From the NCBI RefSeq assembly GCF_023159225.1, contig NC_063167.1, positions 21,393,360-21,457,359 of the forward strand: a stretch of DNA of 64,000 nt, given 5' to 3'. The notes beneath the pieces were generated by a model. It had not been told where the DNA came from. It ran no database searches and was given only the letters and a program-made list of their open reading frames with translations. The translations under genes and the position numbers were made by a program. How positions within the stretch are numbered: the stretch's first letter is position 1; every line of letters starts with the position of its first letter. The DNA is from Perognathus longimembris pacificus. Taxonomy: Eukaryota > Chordata > Mammalia > Rodentia > Heteromyidae. This document shows positions 41,356-52,654 of the stretch, piece after piece.

Positions 41356-41379
41356 TGACCCAGTAATTTTTAAGTAGGG

Positions 41380-41610
41380 ATAATTTTGATCTCTTGAGGT
41401 AATGTCTTCATGTACATTTGGTTGCCACAACTGGCAGGTGCTACTGGCATCTACTGGGAAGAGGTCAGGAATGCTGTTAAGTAGCCTGCAATAGGCAGGG
41501 CAGTGCCTCACAATGAAGAGTTATCTAGTTCAAATATTTCTAAGGTTGAGGAACAACAGGTAATGCTGAAACCCTTGTTTTCCTCACAGAAAAATTAAAA
41601 AAATCAATTC
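41380..41610. other. Intergenic, nothing recognised
   Basis: Short unique stretch between the L1 and the next SINE. Confidence 0.4.
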
Positions 41611-41612
41611 TT

Positions 41613-41828
41613 GCTTTGTGTTTGAAATCAGGGCTCAAGCTAACTTTGCATGCATGTTTTTGGCTGGCACTCCACTACTTGGGTCAGACCTCCAGGCTCC
41701 TTTTTGCTGGTTCTTTTGGAGATGGAGTTTCAGAGACTTCTCTGACCAGACTGGTTTCAAACTGTGATCCTCTAGACCTTTTACCCTCCCGAGTAGCTAG
41801 GATTACAGGTGTGAGCTACCAGGGCCTA
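41613..41828 (-). mobile_element. B1-dID-type SINE (antisense)
   Basis: Reversed tRNA-like half (ggctggcactccactacttg, ggtcagacctccagg) followed by the reversed 7SL head (gatggagtttcagagacttc, gtagctaggattacaggtgt). The tail half is ID-like, not Geo. Confidence 0.7.
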
Positions 41829-41829
41829 A

Positions 41830-42555
41830 CAAAACTAAGATGCTTATTATTCCCATTCTCAGTGTCTCCTAAAGGTCCAGGGTTAAACAGTGAAATTCCC
41901 CTCTTCTTGATCATCTTAGAGCATCATGAAATACAGCTTCCTTTTACTGATACATTTTTAAAAATAAAATTATTCATGTGTTTGATGAGAGCCCAGTAAC
42001 CTCTTATGCTCAGACCCTGCTTTTTGTATGAGAGGAAATCAGGTAGAGAGTGCTGGTCAATGTTTACCAAAACTCTCAAAAACAGACCTATACTGTACAT
42101 TTGTATCTACATGTGTTAAAATGTCACTGGTAAAAAGGATATTGTGCATACAGCTGGTAAATTATGAAATACACATCACAGTGCATTGACACATTATTGT
42201 ATTCAAGTGATTATCCTGAGAACTGTCATTGATATTTTTGCCATTGTCTTGTATCTGTCGCCAGTGTATGGAAGCCGATGGGGAAAATAGGCAGTCCAAA
42301 CATTCTAGATGACTGATGCTGAAAGACTATTTCCTCTATTTTTGTGCCATTCACCAGATAACATTCATGGTCATGACAAGCTGCTAATTTTAATCTGCAT
42401 TATTAACCTTTTCTCCAACCCTTTCTGAAGTCTAGACAATCAACAAAACAATAAATCAGGTCTTCATTTCTGGTGTTTTTGGATTTCCATGATACAAATG
42501 CCACCTTGGCTGGCTTCTTGATACCAGTGTGACAAGTCTGGCATCATTGGACACT
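41830..42555. other. Intergenic, nothing recognised
   Basis: No gene or clear repeat seen. Confidence 0.4.
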
Positions 42556-42560
42556 GAGTG

Positions 42561-42682
42561 GGAAGATCTGTGTGGCCTCTTCCCATAGAGATATGTAGGT
42601 GGAAATCACCTCAGGGCCACAGGGAAAAGCTGTGTGGCCTCTTCCCATAGAGAGACAGGTGGAAATCACCTCACGGCCACAG
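42561..42682 (+). repeat. 62-bp tandem duplication
   Basis: Two copies of a unit containing tgtggcctcttcccatagag and ggtggaaatcacctca, with matching positions 42571 and 42633. A few substitutions and small indels separate them. Confidence 0.9.
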
Positions 42683-42784
42683 AAGATAGTCAGTTTTAGA
42701 ACCATTAGGATGTGATGAGTTCATTCTCAGCAATAATAACCAGTACACAAAATCCTGGAAGATGTAACAATTGATTGATTGATT

Positions 42785-42788
<4 letters not shown>

Positions 42789-42826
<38 letters not shown>
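42789..42826 (+). repeat. (TG)n microsatellite
   Basis: About 18 TG units preceded by (ATTG)n at 42771-42788. Confidence 0.95.
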
Positions 42827-42828
<2 letters not shown>

Positions 42829-42829
42829 C

Positions 42830-43069
42830 TGTGTCCATCCTGGGGCTTGAACTCAGGGCATGGGTGCTGTTCCTGAGTTTTTTTTAAATTCCCCCTTAAG
42901 GCTAGTGTTCTACCATTTGAGCCATAGCTCCACTTCTGACTTTTTGATGGTTAATTAGAGATGATAGTCTCATGGACTTTCCTGACCAGGCTGGCTTTGA
43001 GTCACATCCTTAGATCTCAGTCTCTGGAGTAGCTAGGATTACAGGCTTAAGCCACCAGTGCCTGGCAAC
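42830..43069 (-). mobile_element. 7SL-Geo chimeric SINE (antisense)
   Basis: tcctggggcttgaactcagg, gtgttctaccatttgagcca, ttgatggttaattagagatg, gtagctaggattacaggctt, gccaccagtgcctggc: complete reversed 7SL-Geo directly abutting the TG repeat, which likely grew from its A-tail. Confidence 0.87.
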
Positions 43070-43239
43070 AGTTTGACTTTTGTACGCTGTTATAAATTGG
43101 TTCTGGCATTACTCTGGCTTACTTGGTTAGGCACTGTTTTTGTGCTAATGTTTAGACTTACTCTCTGGTTGACATTTTTTGACAGACCCACTATCAAAGA
43201 GTTATCTAACTTGGAAGTTTTGGGATTATGTACTGATCG

Positions 43240-43282
<43 letters not shown>
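43240..43282 (+). repeat. (CA)n microsatellite
   Basis: About 21 CA units. Confidence 0.95.
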
Positions 43283-43283
<1 letters not shown>

Positions 43284-43289
43284 AATGCT

Positions 43290-45295
43290 GTGAGAGCTTA
43301 ACGTATCTACATGTCTGATCCCATTGGCCTTGTTAATGTAATGGGAAGAAAATCTCATGGAGACTACGGACATTTCTCTTGCCTTCTCTCTGTGAGTGTT
43401 CTCCCTCAGGCAGCCATGGTGGTGAGCAGAACAGGGGAGGAAATGTAGAATCACAAATCCTTACTTGATCGTCATAGGCTGCCACGTGTTTGCTGGAGAA
43501 GCATGCAACAAGGTCTACTTGTTCAAGATATTCTCAAGCACAAGGCTCAGCGTGCTGTTTCACCAGTCTCCCCCGAGTGTCATTTCCATGGGACTCTCAT
43601 TTTCACCTCTTCTAGGACCTTTCCTTGTTCCACTCAGTTCCTGTCTGAGTTGAGGTAGCTTAGTCAGTTTTATATTGGCCCTGCTTACAGGTGGGTGTCC
43701 ATATCTGACATAATTAGCAGGAGCAACAGGGCAAGGGAACTGTGGCCACATGATTCAGTCTTTGTGGAATCCTATTGTGTTGTATTTGGAATTCAAGATC
43801 CATTGCTCACCTTCCCTTGTGGTCTCCAGAAGGAGTGCCCTTGAATTATCTCACCTCTTTCTTCCATGACTTAACAAACTCTTCATGTTTTCTTGAATTG
43901 CCTAGCTTAAAATTTTTTTATTTCCACCAGCTGAGCATAAAACACCAATCATCCCTAAACATATTTTAGCCACATAATTAAACCTTATCCACTACCAAAC
44001 CTCTTACCAAACACACTTAATGCTTAACTTACAATTTCTCTACTTCTAAGGCAACACATTTTCCTCTTAGCCAAATTTAGACATTAAGGACATTATTCAC
44101 TTTATGAAAATATTCATTTATGCTTTTTAACAGACATCAAGGAGTGCCAGTCCCGGGCTATCCATTGAGGCTATATCAGTGAATAACAGAGGCCCTTTAC
44201 CTCCTCCCAAGGAGCTTTTAATCTGATTGGAAAGAATGATATAAGCAAAAATGCATAGATACAGATAGACAGACAGACACACACACACACACAATTCTAT
44301 CCACGGACTGGGAAATCAGAACATAGGGAAAGCAGGATGATGCTAGGAGGAGGTTGTGGTGGTCTAAAAGAGAGGTAGCTGAGATGAAGGATGCGATGCT
44401 GATTGCAGTGAACAGGAACCCAGTTAAGAGGTAGAAACAACTGCATGCTAGGGAAATCATCCCAGTGAAGGGGATGGACGAACAAGGAGCAGTCAGGATA
44501 GAGATCAAGCTGGGTTGAAGGTGGGGGGTCATTCTTGATGACAAAGTTTTGGTGGCAAGGCAAAGTCTGACAGCAGCTGAGAAGCACTAGAGCTGACTGA
44601 CACAAAGGAGTGCAGACCAGTGGGGAGATAAAGAGATAATCTAGATGATTTCAGCTTTCACTTGAAAGGTGTATTGGACAAAGAAAAAACATCTCTTGAT
44701 AAAATGTGCTAGCTGTTTGGCTCCATCCTCTTTCATAACCAACTAGTCCTCGGTTTCCTTGTCTTTGGCCATTTGTTCAACAACTTTGACCAAGTTCAAA
44801 CACTCTGAAAGAGCGTTCTTTGAAGTGTTGACCAGGTAGCACCAGTGGTAGGCCAGTGAGCTGTGAGTGGCCTGGACAATGACTTCTCTATGCTTTATGA
44901 ATATGATATCACATCACATTGAATCACACAGTGAGAAAGCAATTTCCTTTTCAATTCTTTCTTAGGCCTTCTGATTACATCAGGTAGAAAGGCTGCATTT
45001 GGTGTTAGGATGTCTTTACACCTCCCTAAGGCTTGATAATTTCTCTTTTTAACAAAGAGAACAGGGCCATAACCTCAGGGTGTTTTTTTGTTTTGTTTTG
45101 TTTTTTGTTTTTGTTTGTGTTAACAGGCTATAGTCTCTAGCATGATTTTAATAACATGGTTTTGTTTTCTCTGTTTAAGAAAAAAAGAAGACTCCCTCCT
45201 ATTTATGGCAAGTATTATAAGCTTTTCATTTATGGCTGTGTTAGAAATAAATGTATTTAACAATGAAGCTCTACAGAAAAGGAGCTTTGAAAAAA
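43290..45295. other. Intergenic with scattered old fragments
   Basis: 44150-44225 (cagtgaataacagaggccct ... gagcttttaatctgattgga) resembles an L2 3' fragment. 44263-44293 is a short GACA/CA repeat. 45081-45118 is a (TTTTG)-type run. No gene seen. Confidence 0.45.
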
Positions 45296-45301
45296 ATGCT
45301 A

Positions 45302-45450
45302 TTTGAGTCACAGCTCCACTTCCAGCTTTTTGGTGGTTAACTGGAAATAAGAGTCTCACAGTTTCTTGCCTGGGCTGGCTTCAAACCTTGATCCTCAGAT
45401 CTCAGCCTCCTGAGTAGAGTTACTGACTCCAGCCGCCAACACTTGGCTTC
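45302..45450 (-). mobile_element. 7SL-Geo SINE fragment (antisense)
   Basis: Only the junction region and head remain: atttgagtcacagctccact, tttggtggttaactggaaat, ctcagatctcagcctcctga. The outer Geo part is missing. Confidence 0.75.
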
Positions 45451-45454
45451 TGAA

Positions 45455-47190
45455 TTTTTTTAGTTGTTTTTGAACCAGGATAGATCTAGTTTAATATTGC
45501 TTCCAAAAAGCACTTCGCATGGATGTTGGGCACCTAGAAAATATGAGTATTAAATTGGAAAATTCACAGCATTTTACAGGATACAGAATTGGGCCTCAGT
45601 AAATGTGAATTCCCCTTTCTTTCCTTCTCCTTGTTCCAGAGGCAACCTTTATCAGAAGGAACTTGCTCAGAGCCTGGGGGGAAGTGAGGAGTAGTCCAAA
45701 GTAGGTCAGAGCCTTGTCCAGGGGCATTGAAGTTTAGATAGCACCTGGTAGCTGAGGGCAAAGGTAAGAAGCAAAGCTAAGAGCTCTTGGAATAATTAAA
45801 GTTTGGTATCTTTGAATTCCAACAGTACCTAGAAAAGAAAGAAGTCAGGACTCTGGGGTGAAGAACTAATGAGGTGAAAGAAAATTAAGGAAAACAAAGC
45901 TTGGTTTGACTGGTTAAGGGAAAGAGGTCTGACTTAACACAGGTTGCCGGAGACGGAAGAGTTTTCTTTTTCTGGGTCTTGGCCAAGAGGCCGACAGCAT
46001 GTTTAGCCTACAGGAAACAAGGCTTGTCTGCTTGCAGAGCCTGTTTGCAAGTGGGAATGAATGCACAGCTACAGGAGGAAGATGAGAGTGTAATTTGAAA
46101 ATAGAAGTAGTCAAAGGAATTCAACTGAGAAATAACATCCTGGCACAAACTTAAGACATGAGAATAAAATCAATTTCACAAGGCCCAGAAAGCCTGACTC
46201 TTCTTGTAAAAGGGCCTCTGTGGAATCCCAACGAGCTTCACCAGGGTTTCCTGACTCCTCCCTGCCTCCGCCTCAGCCCAAGTGGGATTCTGTATCCCCT
46301 CAGTCCCTCACTTGCCTCTGGTCCAGAGAAAAGTGGAGTCACCAGTTCTGCTGCTGCTTATCATCAGCCCAGGCCTTCTGGACCCAGAGGCCTACACAGG
46401 TCTACCTTGTTGAGCAAAGAAGCCCCATGCAAGCCACCCATGGCACCTGGCCTTCCTCTGCTCAGGCTTGGGCTGTCTTTGCCATCTCCCTTCACTCCCT
46501 CCGGTGTCAGGGAGGTGTGGCTTAGTATCCACACAGTCTCTGGAGCTGGATGGGGTAGACATGGGGTACTGGATGGCAGCTAGGAGGACAGCCTTTGGTG
46601 CTAGGTGGCTGGGATCTCATTCCTTACATTAAGGTAAGGTTATTTAGGTACCACAGACCCCACTTTTCTCATTAGGCATGTTAACTACCCGCCTTTCTCA
46701 GAGGTGTCAGAGGTGAATTTGTATGTTATGAACTGACATCTAGCGAGTGCTCCCTAAGTGTTAGAGGTTATCATTACTAGAATCCTTTCCCTACCGTTTC
46801 CCAGCTGTGAGACCTTGTGCATGTGGTTTTACCAAAGCTCTGGTATCAAAACTACCCTCCTAGTCCCAGTACAGCAGTAATGGCTGCCAGGAGCACATAA
46901 CAGTCGATAGATAAGCCTATAACTTGTACTGAGTCACTTGTGCCATCAGGAGCTATATCTTTGACTTTATTCCTTTTACCTCCTATTCCTCCCTTGGGTG
47001 AATGCAAGAGTCCAGGCCATCTCCAGAAGTGGCAGCCAGCATGGCAGTGTGATGGCAGGAGCTGACTGCAGATAGCCTTCACAAAACCTCTCAGCACCCG
47101 TCACAGCAAGAGGCCCAGAGTCACCAATTTCCGTCCCCTTGTCTTCTTCATCTCCTATAAATAATTGGCTACAAGCTTTCATCAGCTTTA
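45455..47190. other. Intergenic, nothing recognised
   Basis: Includes a 141-codon open frame (46158-46583) in mildly GC-rich DNA with no similarity I know. No splice-consistent exon model. Confidence 0.45.
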
Positions 47191-47194
47191 CTTT

Positions 47195-47284
47195 TTTAAG
47201 TTTTCTTATGCTGCTGGGAGTGGGGCCCAGGGCCTTGTGTGCGCCAGGCAAGTGATCTACCACTGAGCTACACACATGCCCAGC
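47195..47284 (-). mobile_element. ID-like SINE fragment (antisense)
   Basis: cttatgctgctgggagtggg, gcgccaggcaagtgatctac, cactgagctacacacatgcc: a reversed tRNA-like half without a 7SL head. Confidence 0.6.
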
Positions 47285-47638
47285 CTCCTGACTGTGCTGC
47301 CTGTTCTTCCTATGGAAACTGCCACCTGTCAGTTCAGCCTGACTCTCTCTTCTGTCCCATCACCACAGGAGTCTCCAGGCTGGTGGCTCTTCCTCCTGTA
47401 ATTCATCCTGGCCCCTCGTGGCCAATGTGACCTTTGCTGAACAGAAACATGACTGTCCTGATCCTACTCATAATTACCCCATTTTCTCACCACCCACATG
47501 AATGTCCAGACTTCAATTGCGAGGACGCTCACTTCCCTTGACTTTAACATTCCAACCATTTCCAGATGCTGAACCTGAACCTTACCATGATATCAGCCAG
47601 GCATTCAGTTAACTGTCAGCTGGGAAAAATGCATGATA

Positions 47639-47640
<2 letters not shown>

Positions 47641-47679
<39 letters not shown>
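47641..47679 (+). repeat. (CA)n microsatellite
   Basis: About 19 CA units. Confidence 0.95.
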
Positions 47680-47680
<1 letters not shown>

Positions 47681-47951
47681 ACTATGGTTGTGAAATGCCT
47701 CTGAATTTTAAAAACCATTTAAATATTTATTTACACTAAAAATAATAGTAGGCTATCTATGCAATAGTTATTCATTCAGTGGGAAATGCTCAATGCACAT
47801 AAGTATTTGAGGACTTTTTTTTTTTTTAATGACTTCATGAACCCAGGAAGGTCTTTGGGAATTTAGAGGCTGAGAATAATTGACCTAGAATATCAACTTG
47901 GCACTTCTTGTGTGCCATGCCCCCAGCACACCTACAGAAATGCTCAGAACA

Positions 47952-48158
47952 GGGCTGGGGATATAGCCTAGTGGCAAGAGTGCCTGCCTCGGATACACGA
48001 GGCCCTAGGTTCGATTCCCCAGCACCACATATACAGAAAACGGCCAGAAGCGGTGCTGTGGCTCAAGTGGCGGAGTGGTAGCCTTGAGCGGGAAGAAGCC
48101 AGGGACAGTGCTCAGGCCCGGAGTCCAAGGCCCAGGACTGGCAAAAAAAAAAAAAAAA
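47952..48158 (+). mobile_element. IDL-Geo SINE, young subfamily, perfect 16-bp TSD
   Basis: Same layout and diagnostic bases as the copy at 27301, with a handful of changes. The direct repeat AGAAATGCTCAGAACA is at 47936-47951 and 48159-48174. Confidence 0.95.
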
Positions 48159-48174
48159 AGAAATGCTCAGAACA

Positions 48175-48715
48175 TCACTTTGCATCTAGATCCAAGCTCC
48201 AGCCATGCCACTCTCCTTTTGTTTCTTCAGAGAATACCTGGGCCTGCCACACCTTCTGGGAGTGTAGATCTTTATCTCTTTTCTGTAGCCCTGCCTCTTT
48301 CTGATGCTTCTCTGTAATACTCACAGGGCAAGAAGCTAATGGGTTGCAGTAAGATGTCAATGGCAATGGCAATGGCACTGTCTACATTGCCTGTGTATGT
48401 CTATGTCTGTGTATGTATTGTTCTCTCTCTAAAAGCATCTTATGCAAAACTACCCTGATTGATTAATCATCCTTACACAGCAACCAGTAAGACAGTGTGA
48501 TTGGTAGGCACTTACTAAATGTTGAGCGGTTGCAAGTGAATGAAGGAAGAGTCTCTAAACAGATTTTATGTGCTACTGAGGAGAGGACCTGCAGGTTGTG
48601 GAAAGTAAAGAGTGTGCGTCTTGATATAGTCCTTGGGGAGGAACTAAGGGTAGGCTTTCCACATCAATGAGGAGGGTGGGTGATTCAGAGGCCGTCTTTC
48701 CAGGGAATCTTAAGA
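48175..48715. other. Intergenic, nothing recognised
   Basis: No gene or clear repeat; a short (GGCAAT)-like triplet run at 48359-48377. Confidence 0.4.
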
Positions 48716-48716
48716 G

Positions 48717-48776
48717 CCTTTTCCTTCCTTCCTTCCTTTTTTCTTCCTTCCTTCCTTTCTTTCCTTCTTTCTTTCT
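48717..48776 (+). repeat. (TTCC)n tract at a SINE tail
   Basis: Imperfect TTCC/TTTC units directly abutting the antisense SINE that follows, in the position of its A-tail. Confidence 0.9.
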
Positions 48777-49013
48777 TCATACTGGTCCTAGGGATTGAAC
48801 TCAGGGCCTGGGCACTGTCTCTGGGCTTGTTTTTATTCATGGCTAACACTCTACCACTTGATCCACAGTACCACTTTTGGCCTTTTTCTGAGTTATTTAT
48901 TGGAGATCAGTGTCTCATGGATTTTCCTGCCTGGGCTGGTTTGGAATTGAGATCCTCAGCTCTCAGTCTCCTGAGGAATTAGGATTACAGATGTGAGCCA
49001 CTGGAGCCTGGCA
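48777..49013 (-). mobile_element. 7SL-Geo chimeric SINE (antisense)
   Basis: actggtcctagggattgaac, aacactctaccacttgatcc, then tattggagatcagtgtctca and gaattaggattacagatgtg to gcctggc. Confidence 0.85.
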
Positions 49014-49590
49014 TCCCCCTCCTTTTGTATCAAGCAGCTTTCTACCTTGCAATGGTTAGGAAAGGGAGCCCAAAAGTCATTCCTCCTCTAGTGGAGTCCT
49101 TAACCCTGAGGTCCCGCCTGCCCAGGATACAATGAACAGATGCTGGCAGCCAGCACTTGCTGCCTACCACCATTACCAGGAAAGAGAAATCCCCTCCGGT
49201 GACCTAAATCAACCTATATGTGGGCTAATCTGCAGCCCAATATCCCCATAAGAGAAGTACTATGTGGTAGAGTGAAGAAGAGAAAGATGGAGTCAATTAT
49301 GGCGAAGGCTGTGTCCCTGTCAGCCATGGTACCATCCATGTCCCTGAACGTTCAGCTTCAGCCAGGGGGAAAAACTTGCTTGCCCCTTCTTGTTCATAGT
49401 CATGAAAATAGAGTGTCTCAGAGATCAAGAGGTCTAGGTTCGAATCCTGGTTCCATTTTGAAATGCTGTGGGGTTAAAAATGTCTAAATATTATATTCAT
49501 ATGAAATAATCATGCTGAGTGCTTATAAAAAGGAAGATAAACATGTATACCTATCATGATACAGCCCAAGAAATAGAGTATTGTGAATGC
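49014..49590. other. Intergenic, nothing recognised
   Basis: No gene or clear repeat seen. Confidence 0.4.
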
Positions 49591-49596
49591 CCTTGT

Positions 49597-50062
49597 CTTT
49601 GTTTGTTTTCTTGGCAGTACTAGAGTTTGAACTCAGGACCTCCTGTTTTCTAGGCAAGCATTCTACCACTTGAGCTACACCTCCAACCTCTGTTTACGCC
49701 TTTGATGCCTCCTGTGTTTTGTACAGCAGAGCCATATTTCTCTTAAAAAATGTGACAGGGGTTTGTACTCAGGGCCTTGTGCTTGCTAGGCAGGTGCTCT
49801 ACCACTTTAATCATACTCCTATTCGTTTGGGGAGTTCAGTCTTGTATTTATGCCCAGGCTAGCCTGAACTGCGATCATCTTAGTTACAGTTTCCAGGTAG
49901 CTGGGGATGATAGGCACAGGACACATGACATATACTCAACTTTTATTGGTTGAAATAGAATCTCAAGATCTTTTGCCTAGGCTGGTTTTGAACCTTGATC
50001 CTCCTGATCCCCCTCTTGGGTAGCTGGGATTATCAGTGAGAACCACCATATCCTGCCAGCCT
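49597..50062 (-). mobile_element. Two B1-dID-type SINE pieces in tandem (antisense)
   Basis: 49610-49690 is a reversed ID-like half (ctagagtttgaactcaggac, gcattctaccacttgagcta). 49758-50062 is a longer reversed element with an ID-like half, a 7SL head and a second 7SL-like piece (aggctggttttgaaccttga). Confidence 0.65.
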
Positions 50063-50223
50063 CATATTCTTTCTTAACACTCCCAGTAACTCCTCCCCCA
50101 GCCCCATGATCTTGCATATATGTTTGCCATTGTCTTAGTTCTCCTTTTAGTTTCTCCACATCTACAAACACAAATGATTGTACATTTTACATATTGGCTT
50201 TGGTCTGTCTGTGACTTGTTTTT

Positions 50224-50387
50224 TCCTTTTCCAAATTTTTATTATCAAACTGATGTACAGAAAGGTTACAGTTTCATACGTTAGGCACTGGGTACATTTC
50301 TTGTACAGTTTGTTACCTTGTCCCTCATACCCCCCTCCCTCCTCCCCCTTTCCCTCCCCCCTCCCCCCCCCCCCACGGAGGTGTTCA
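50224..50387 (-). mobile_element. Very short L1 3' end with perfect 17-bp TSD
   Basis: A 164-bp 3' fragment of L1. Its text (tgtacagaaaggttacagtt, gtacatttcttgtacagttt) parallels the 3' UTR of the L1 at 39201. It ends in a long C-rich tract (G-rich on the sense strand, 50330-50375). The direct repeat GTCTGTGACTTGTTTTT is perfect at 50207-50223 and 50388-50404. Confidence 0.9.
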
Positions 50388-50404
50388 GTCTGTGACTTGT
50401 TTTT

Positions 50405-51095
50405 GAAATCAGATTCATTCATGCCAATGTGCTTAGTAATCATTCCTTTTCACCACTGGGTAATATTCTATTATATAAATAGGCTGCAGTTTTCTTGAAA
50501 TGGAATTATGGTTTTGCTTTTAGCTAAGGGCAGCAATGAGTATATAAGTGCCAACCTCTGTGTGGACAAGTTTGTTCATGTCTCTTAAGTAGGTAGCTGG
50601 AAATAGAATTCCTGGTTTGTAAGGGAAGTGAAGTTTAGCACTATGAGAAATTTCCAAGGTATTGCCCAATGTGCTTGTACCATTTTTAAATTCTCTTCAC
50701 AATCAATGAGAACTCCTGTTGTTTCATATCGTTGCCAATGCTTTCTATTATCAACTGGTAATTTGAGCCATTCCACTTAGTATTACAGGCATACAGGTAT
50801 CTCCTTGTTACATTCATCTCCCTCTTCCTGAGGATTTAGGGAACAAAGTCTTTTCTCATGGGTGTATTTATATTTTGTTCATGTAACATCTTTTCGCAAA
50901 GTATCTGTTCAACTATTTTGATTGCTCACTTTTCACTTGGCTTTAAAAATTTCTTTGTTCTAGAATTATAAAAAATATTTCTACATTTTGGAAATAAATC
51001 TTTTATTGGGCACATGAATCTGAACACTTTCTCCTAGTCTGAGACTGGTCTTTCTATTTTTAAAAATAGCATCTTTCAAAGAGAAAAGCACTTTC
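50405..51095 (-). mobile_element. Old L1 ORF2 3' segment (antisense)
   Basis: taatattctattatataaat, tagaattcctggtttgtaag, accatttttaaattctcttc and ttgtttcatatcgttgccaa have the order of reversed L1 ORF2 end. The short L1 at 50224 landed inside this older L1. Diverged and non-coding. Confidence 0.6.
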
Positions 51096-51102
51096 ATGTT
51101 TA

Positions 51103-51103
51103 T

Positions 51104-51134
<31 letters not shown>

Positions 51135-51200
51135 GTGTGTGTGTGTGTGTGTGTATGTATGGAGAGAGAGAGAAAGAGAGAGAATGAGAGAGAGAAAATG
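51103..51200 (+). repeat. (CA)n-TATATA-(GT)n palindromic repeat plus GA-rich tract
   Basis: About 12 CA units, a short ATATATA, then about 11 GT units (51103-51156) form a self-complementary arm pair. It is followed by a GAGA-rich stretch to about 51200. Confidence 0.93.
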
Positions 51201-51204
51201 AGAG

Positions 51205-51565
51205 CAATTTACTATATTCTTTTATGGTTTTTTGGTGTGTGTGTGTTTCTGAGATATCTTTGTCTTTCTTTAGGTCATAACTATTTTCTACGTGTTTTGT
51301 AGTTTAAGGTTACATATTTAGATAGACAATTCTCTGCAAGATAATTTTTGTGGGTAGGGAAAGGTTATGATGAAGATTCATTTTTCCATATGTTTCCTCA
51401 GTTGTACAAGCACAATTTATTGAAAAAAGTATCATTTTCTCATGGGACTACCTTGATGCCACCACATAGGGGAGTATAGCAGACAGCACAGGAAAGGGGA
51501 AGTAGATGGAATTCTGCATGCTGATATCTTTGATCTTTGGGTTTGTTTGGTGTTTTTTGTTTGTT
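51205..51565. other. Intergenic, likely old L1-derived
   Basis: Continues in L1-like style (tcctcagttgtacaagcaca, atttattgaaaaaagtatca) but too diverged to be certain. Confidence 0.35.
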
Positions 51566-51567
51566 TT

Positions 51568-51866
51568 AGTGGTACTAGGGCTTGAATTCAGGGTTTCTTT
51601 CGTGCTTGCTAGGCAGGTGCTCCATCACTGAATGCACACTCTTAGACTTCTTTTGGTTTTGGTCTTATACTTTTTCCTTGGGGTTACCTTCTGACTATGA
51701 GCCTTCTACCTATGTCTCCTGTGTAGCTAGGATTACAGGTGTATGCCATCACTCCTGGCCTGTTTGTAAAGATAGGGGCAGAGGAAGGTTTGATAACATT
51801 TTGCCCATCTCCACGTTTTGCATTCTCCATTTCCCCAGTTGCTGGGATTATAAGTAGATACTATCC
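51568..51866 (-). mobile_element. B1-dID-type SINE (antisense)
   Basis: agtggtactagggcttgaat, ttgctaggcaggtgctccat (reversed ID-like half), then gtgtagctaggattacaggt (reversed 7SL head) and a second head-like piece ending gttgctgggattataagtag. Confidence 0.7.
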
Positions 51867-51894
51867 TCTTGGTCCGTCCTGATCTTTGAACAGG

Positions 51895-52215
51895 GGGGTT
51901 ACCCTAAATTGTATAGGGAGAACCCACGTAGTCATGGCATCCTTAAAAATAGAAGAGTTGGGCAGAGTAGAAGTTAGTGCCGAGCAATGTGAGAAGGATG
52001 TGATGAACTTGGAGATGGAAGGAGGATCCACCAAGCCAAGGATGGTGGGTAAGCCCTAGGTGTTGGAAAAGGCACAGAAAACAGATCCTCCCCGAGACCC
52101 TCTAAAGGGAGGCTGGTACTTGAACTTCAGCCCAGTGAGACCTGAGTTGGACTGCTCACTTACCGGACTGGTAAAAGGATGTGTTTGTGTGTTTTGGAAG
52201 GCAGTCAGATTCCTT
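51895..52215 (+). mobile_element. MaLR-type (MLT1-like) LTR remnant
   Basis: catccttaaaaatagaagag, aaggatgtgatgaacttgga, tcctccccgagaccctctaa, acttcagcccagtgagacct, gttggactgctcacttaccg follow the order of an MLT1 LTR. Very diverged and non-coding. Confidence 0.6.
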
Positions 52216-52650
52216 CTGCTGGGGAGAGTCTCGCCTCTGTGTTCATGGCTGCTGACAGGTGAATATTGGTGTGGCTTTGGCTAGCTCTTAAATAAGACAG
52301 CAATAAAGTTTGCCACAGGGAGGGACCCTTCCTCTCAGGACAGACTTCAGAATTGAAGTCAATTCTATCCCATGCCATGCCTCACTATGTCGACAATGCT
52401 CACAACATCCCCATCAAGGGGAGATCCTAGATCAGGAAATCACTTTCGCAAGTCATTCATATGGAGCTTACCTGTCCAAACTTCATTCCACGGTCACGGT
52501 AAGTCAGCCACACCATCTGTCTCTACCTCTATCCACTCTCTTGCTGTTTCCACCATACCTAAAGTTACTTCCTCCTCTCAAGTTCTGAAGCCCTTCTGCA
52601 GAAGTCGGAATCAACTTCTTCCAAATCTGTTGGGTTTTTGTGGGATTTTT
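52216..52650. other. Intergenic, nothing recognised
   Basis: No gene or clear repeat seen. Confidence 0.4.
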
Positions 52651-52654
52651 TTGG

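Noticed and set aside
39922..41358. Open frames on the + strand across 39.9-41.4 kb
   Set aside because: They are the complement of the intact L1 ORF2 fragment.
46158..46583. 141-codon open frame in GC-richer DNA
   Set aside because: No recognised protein and an overlapping open frame in another phase; composition alone is not support.
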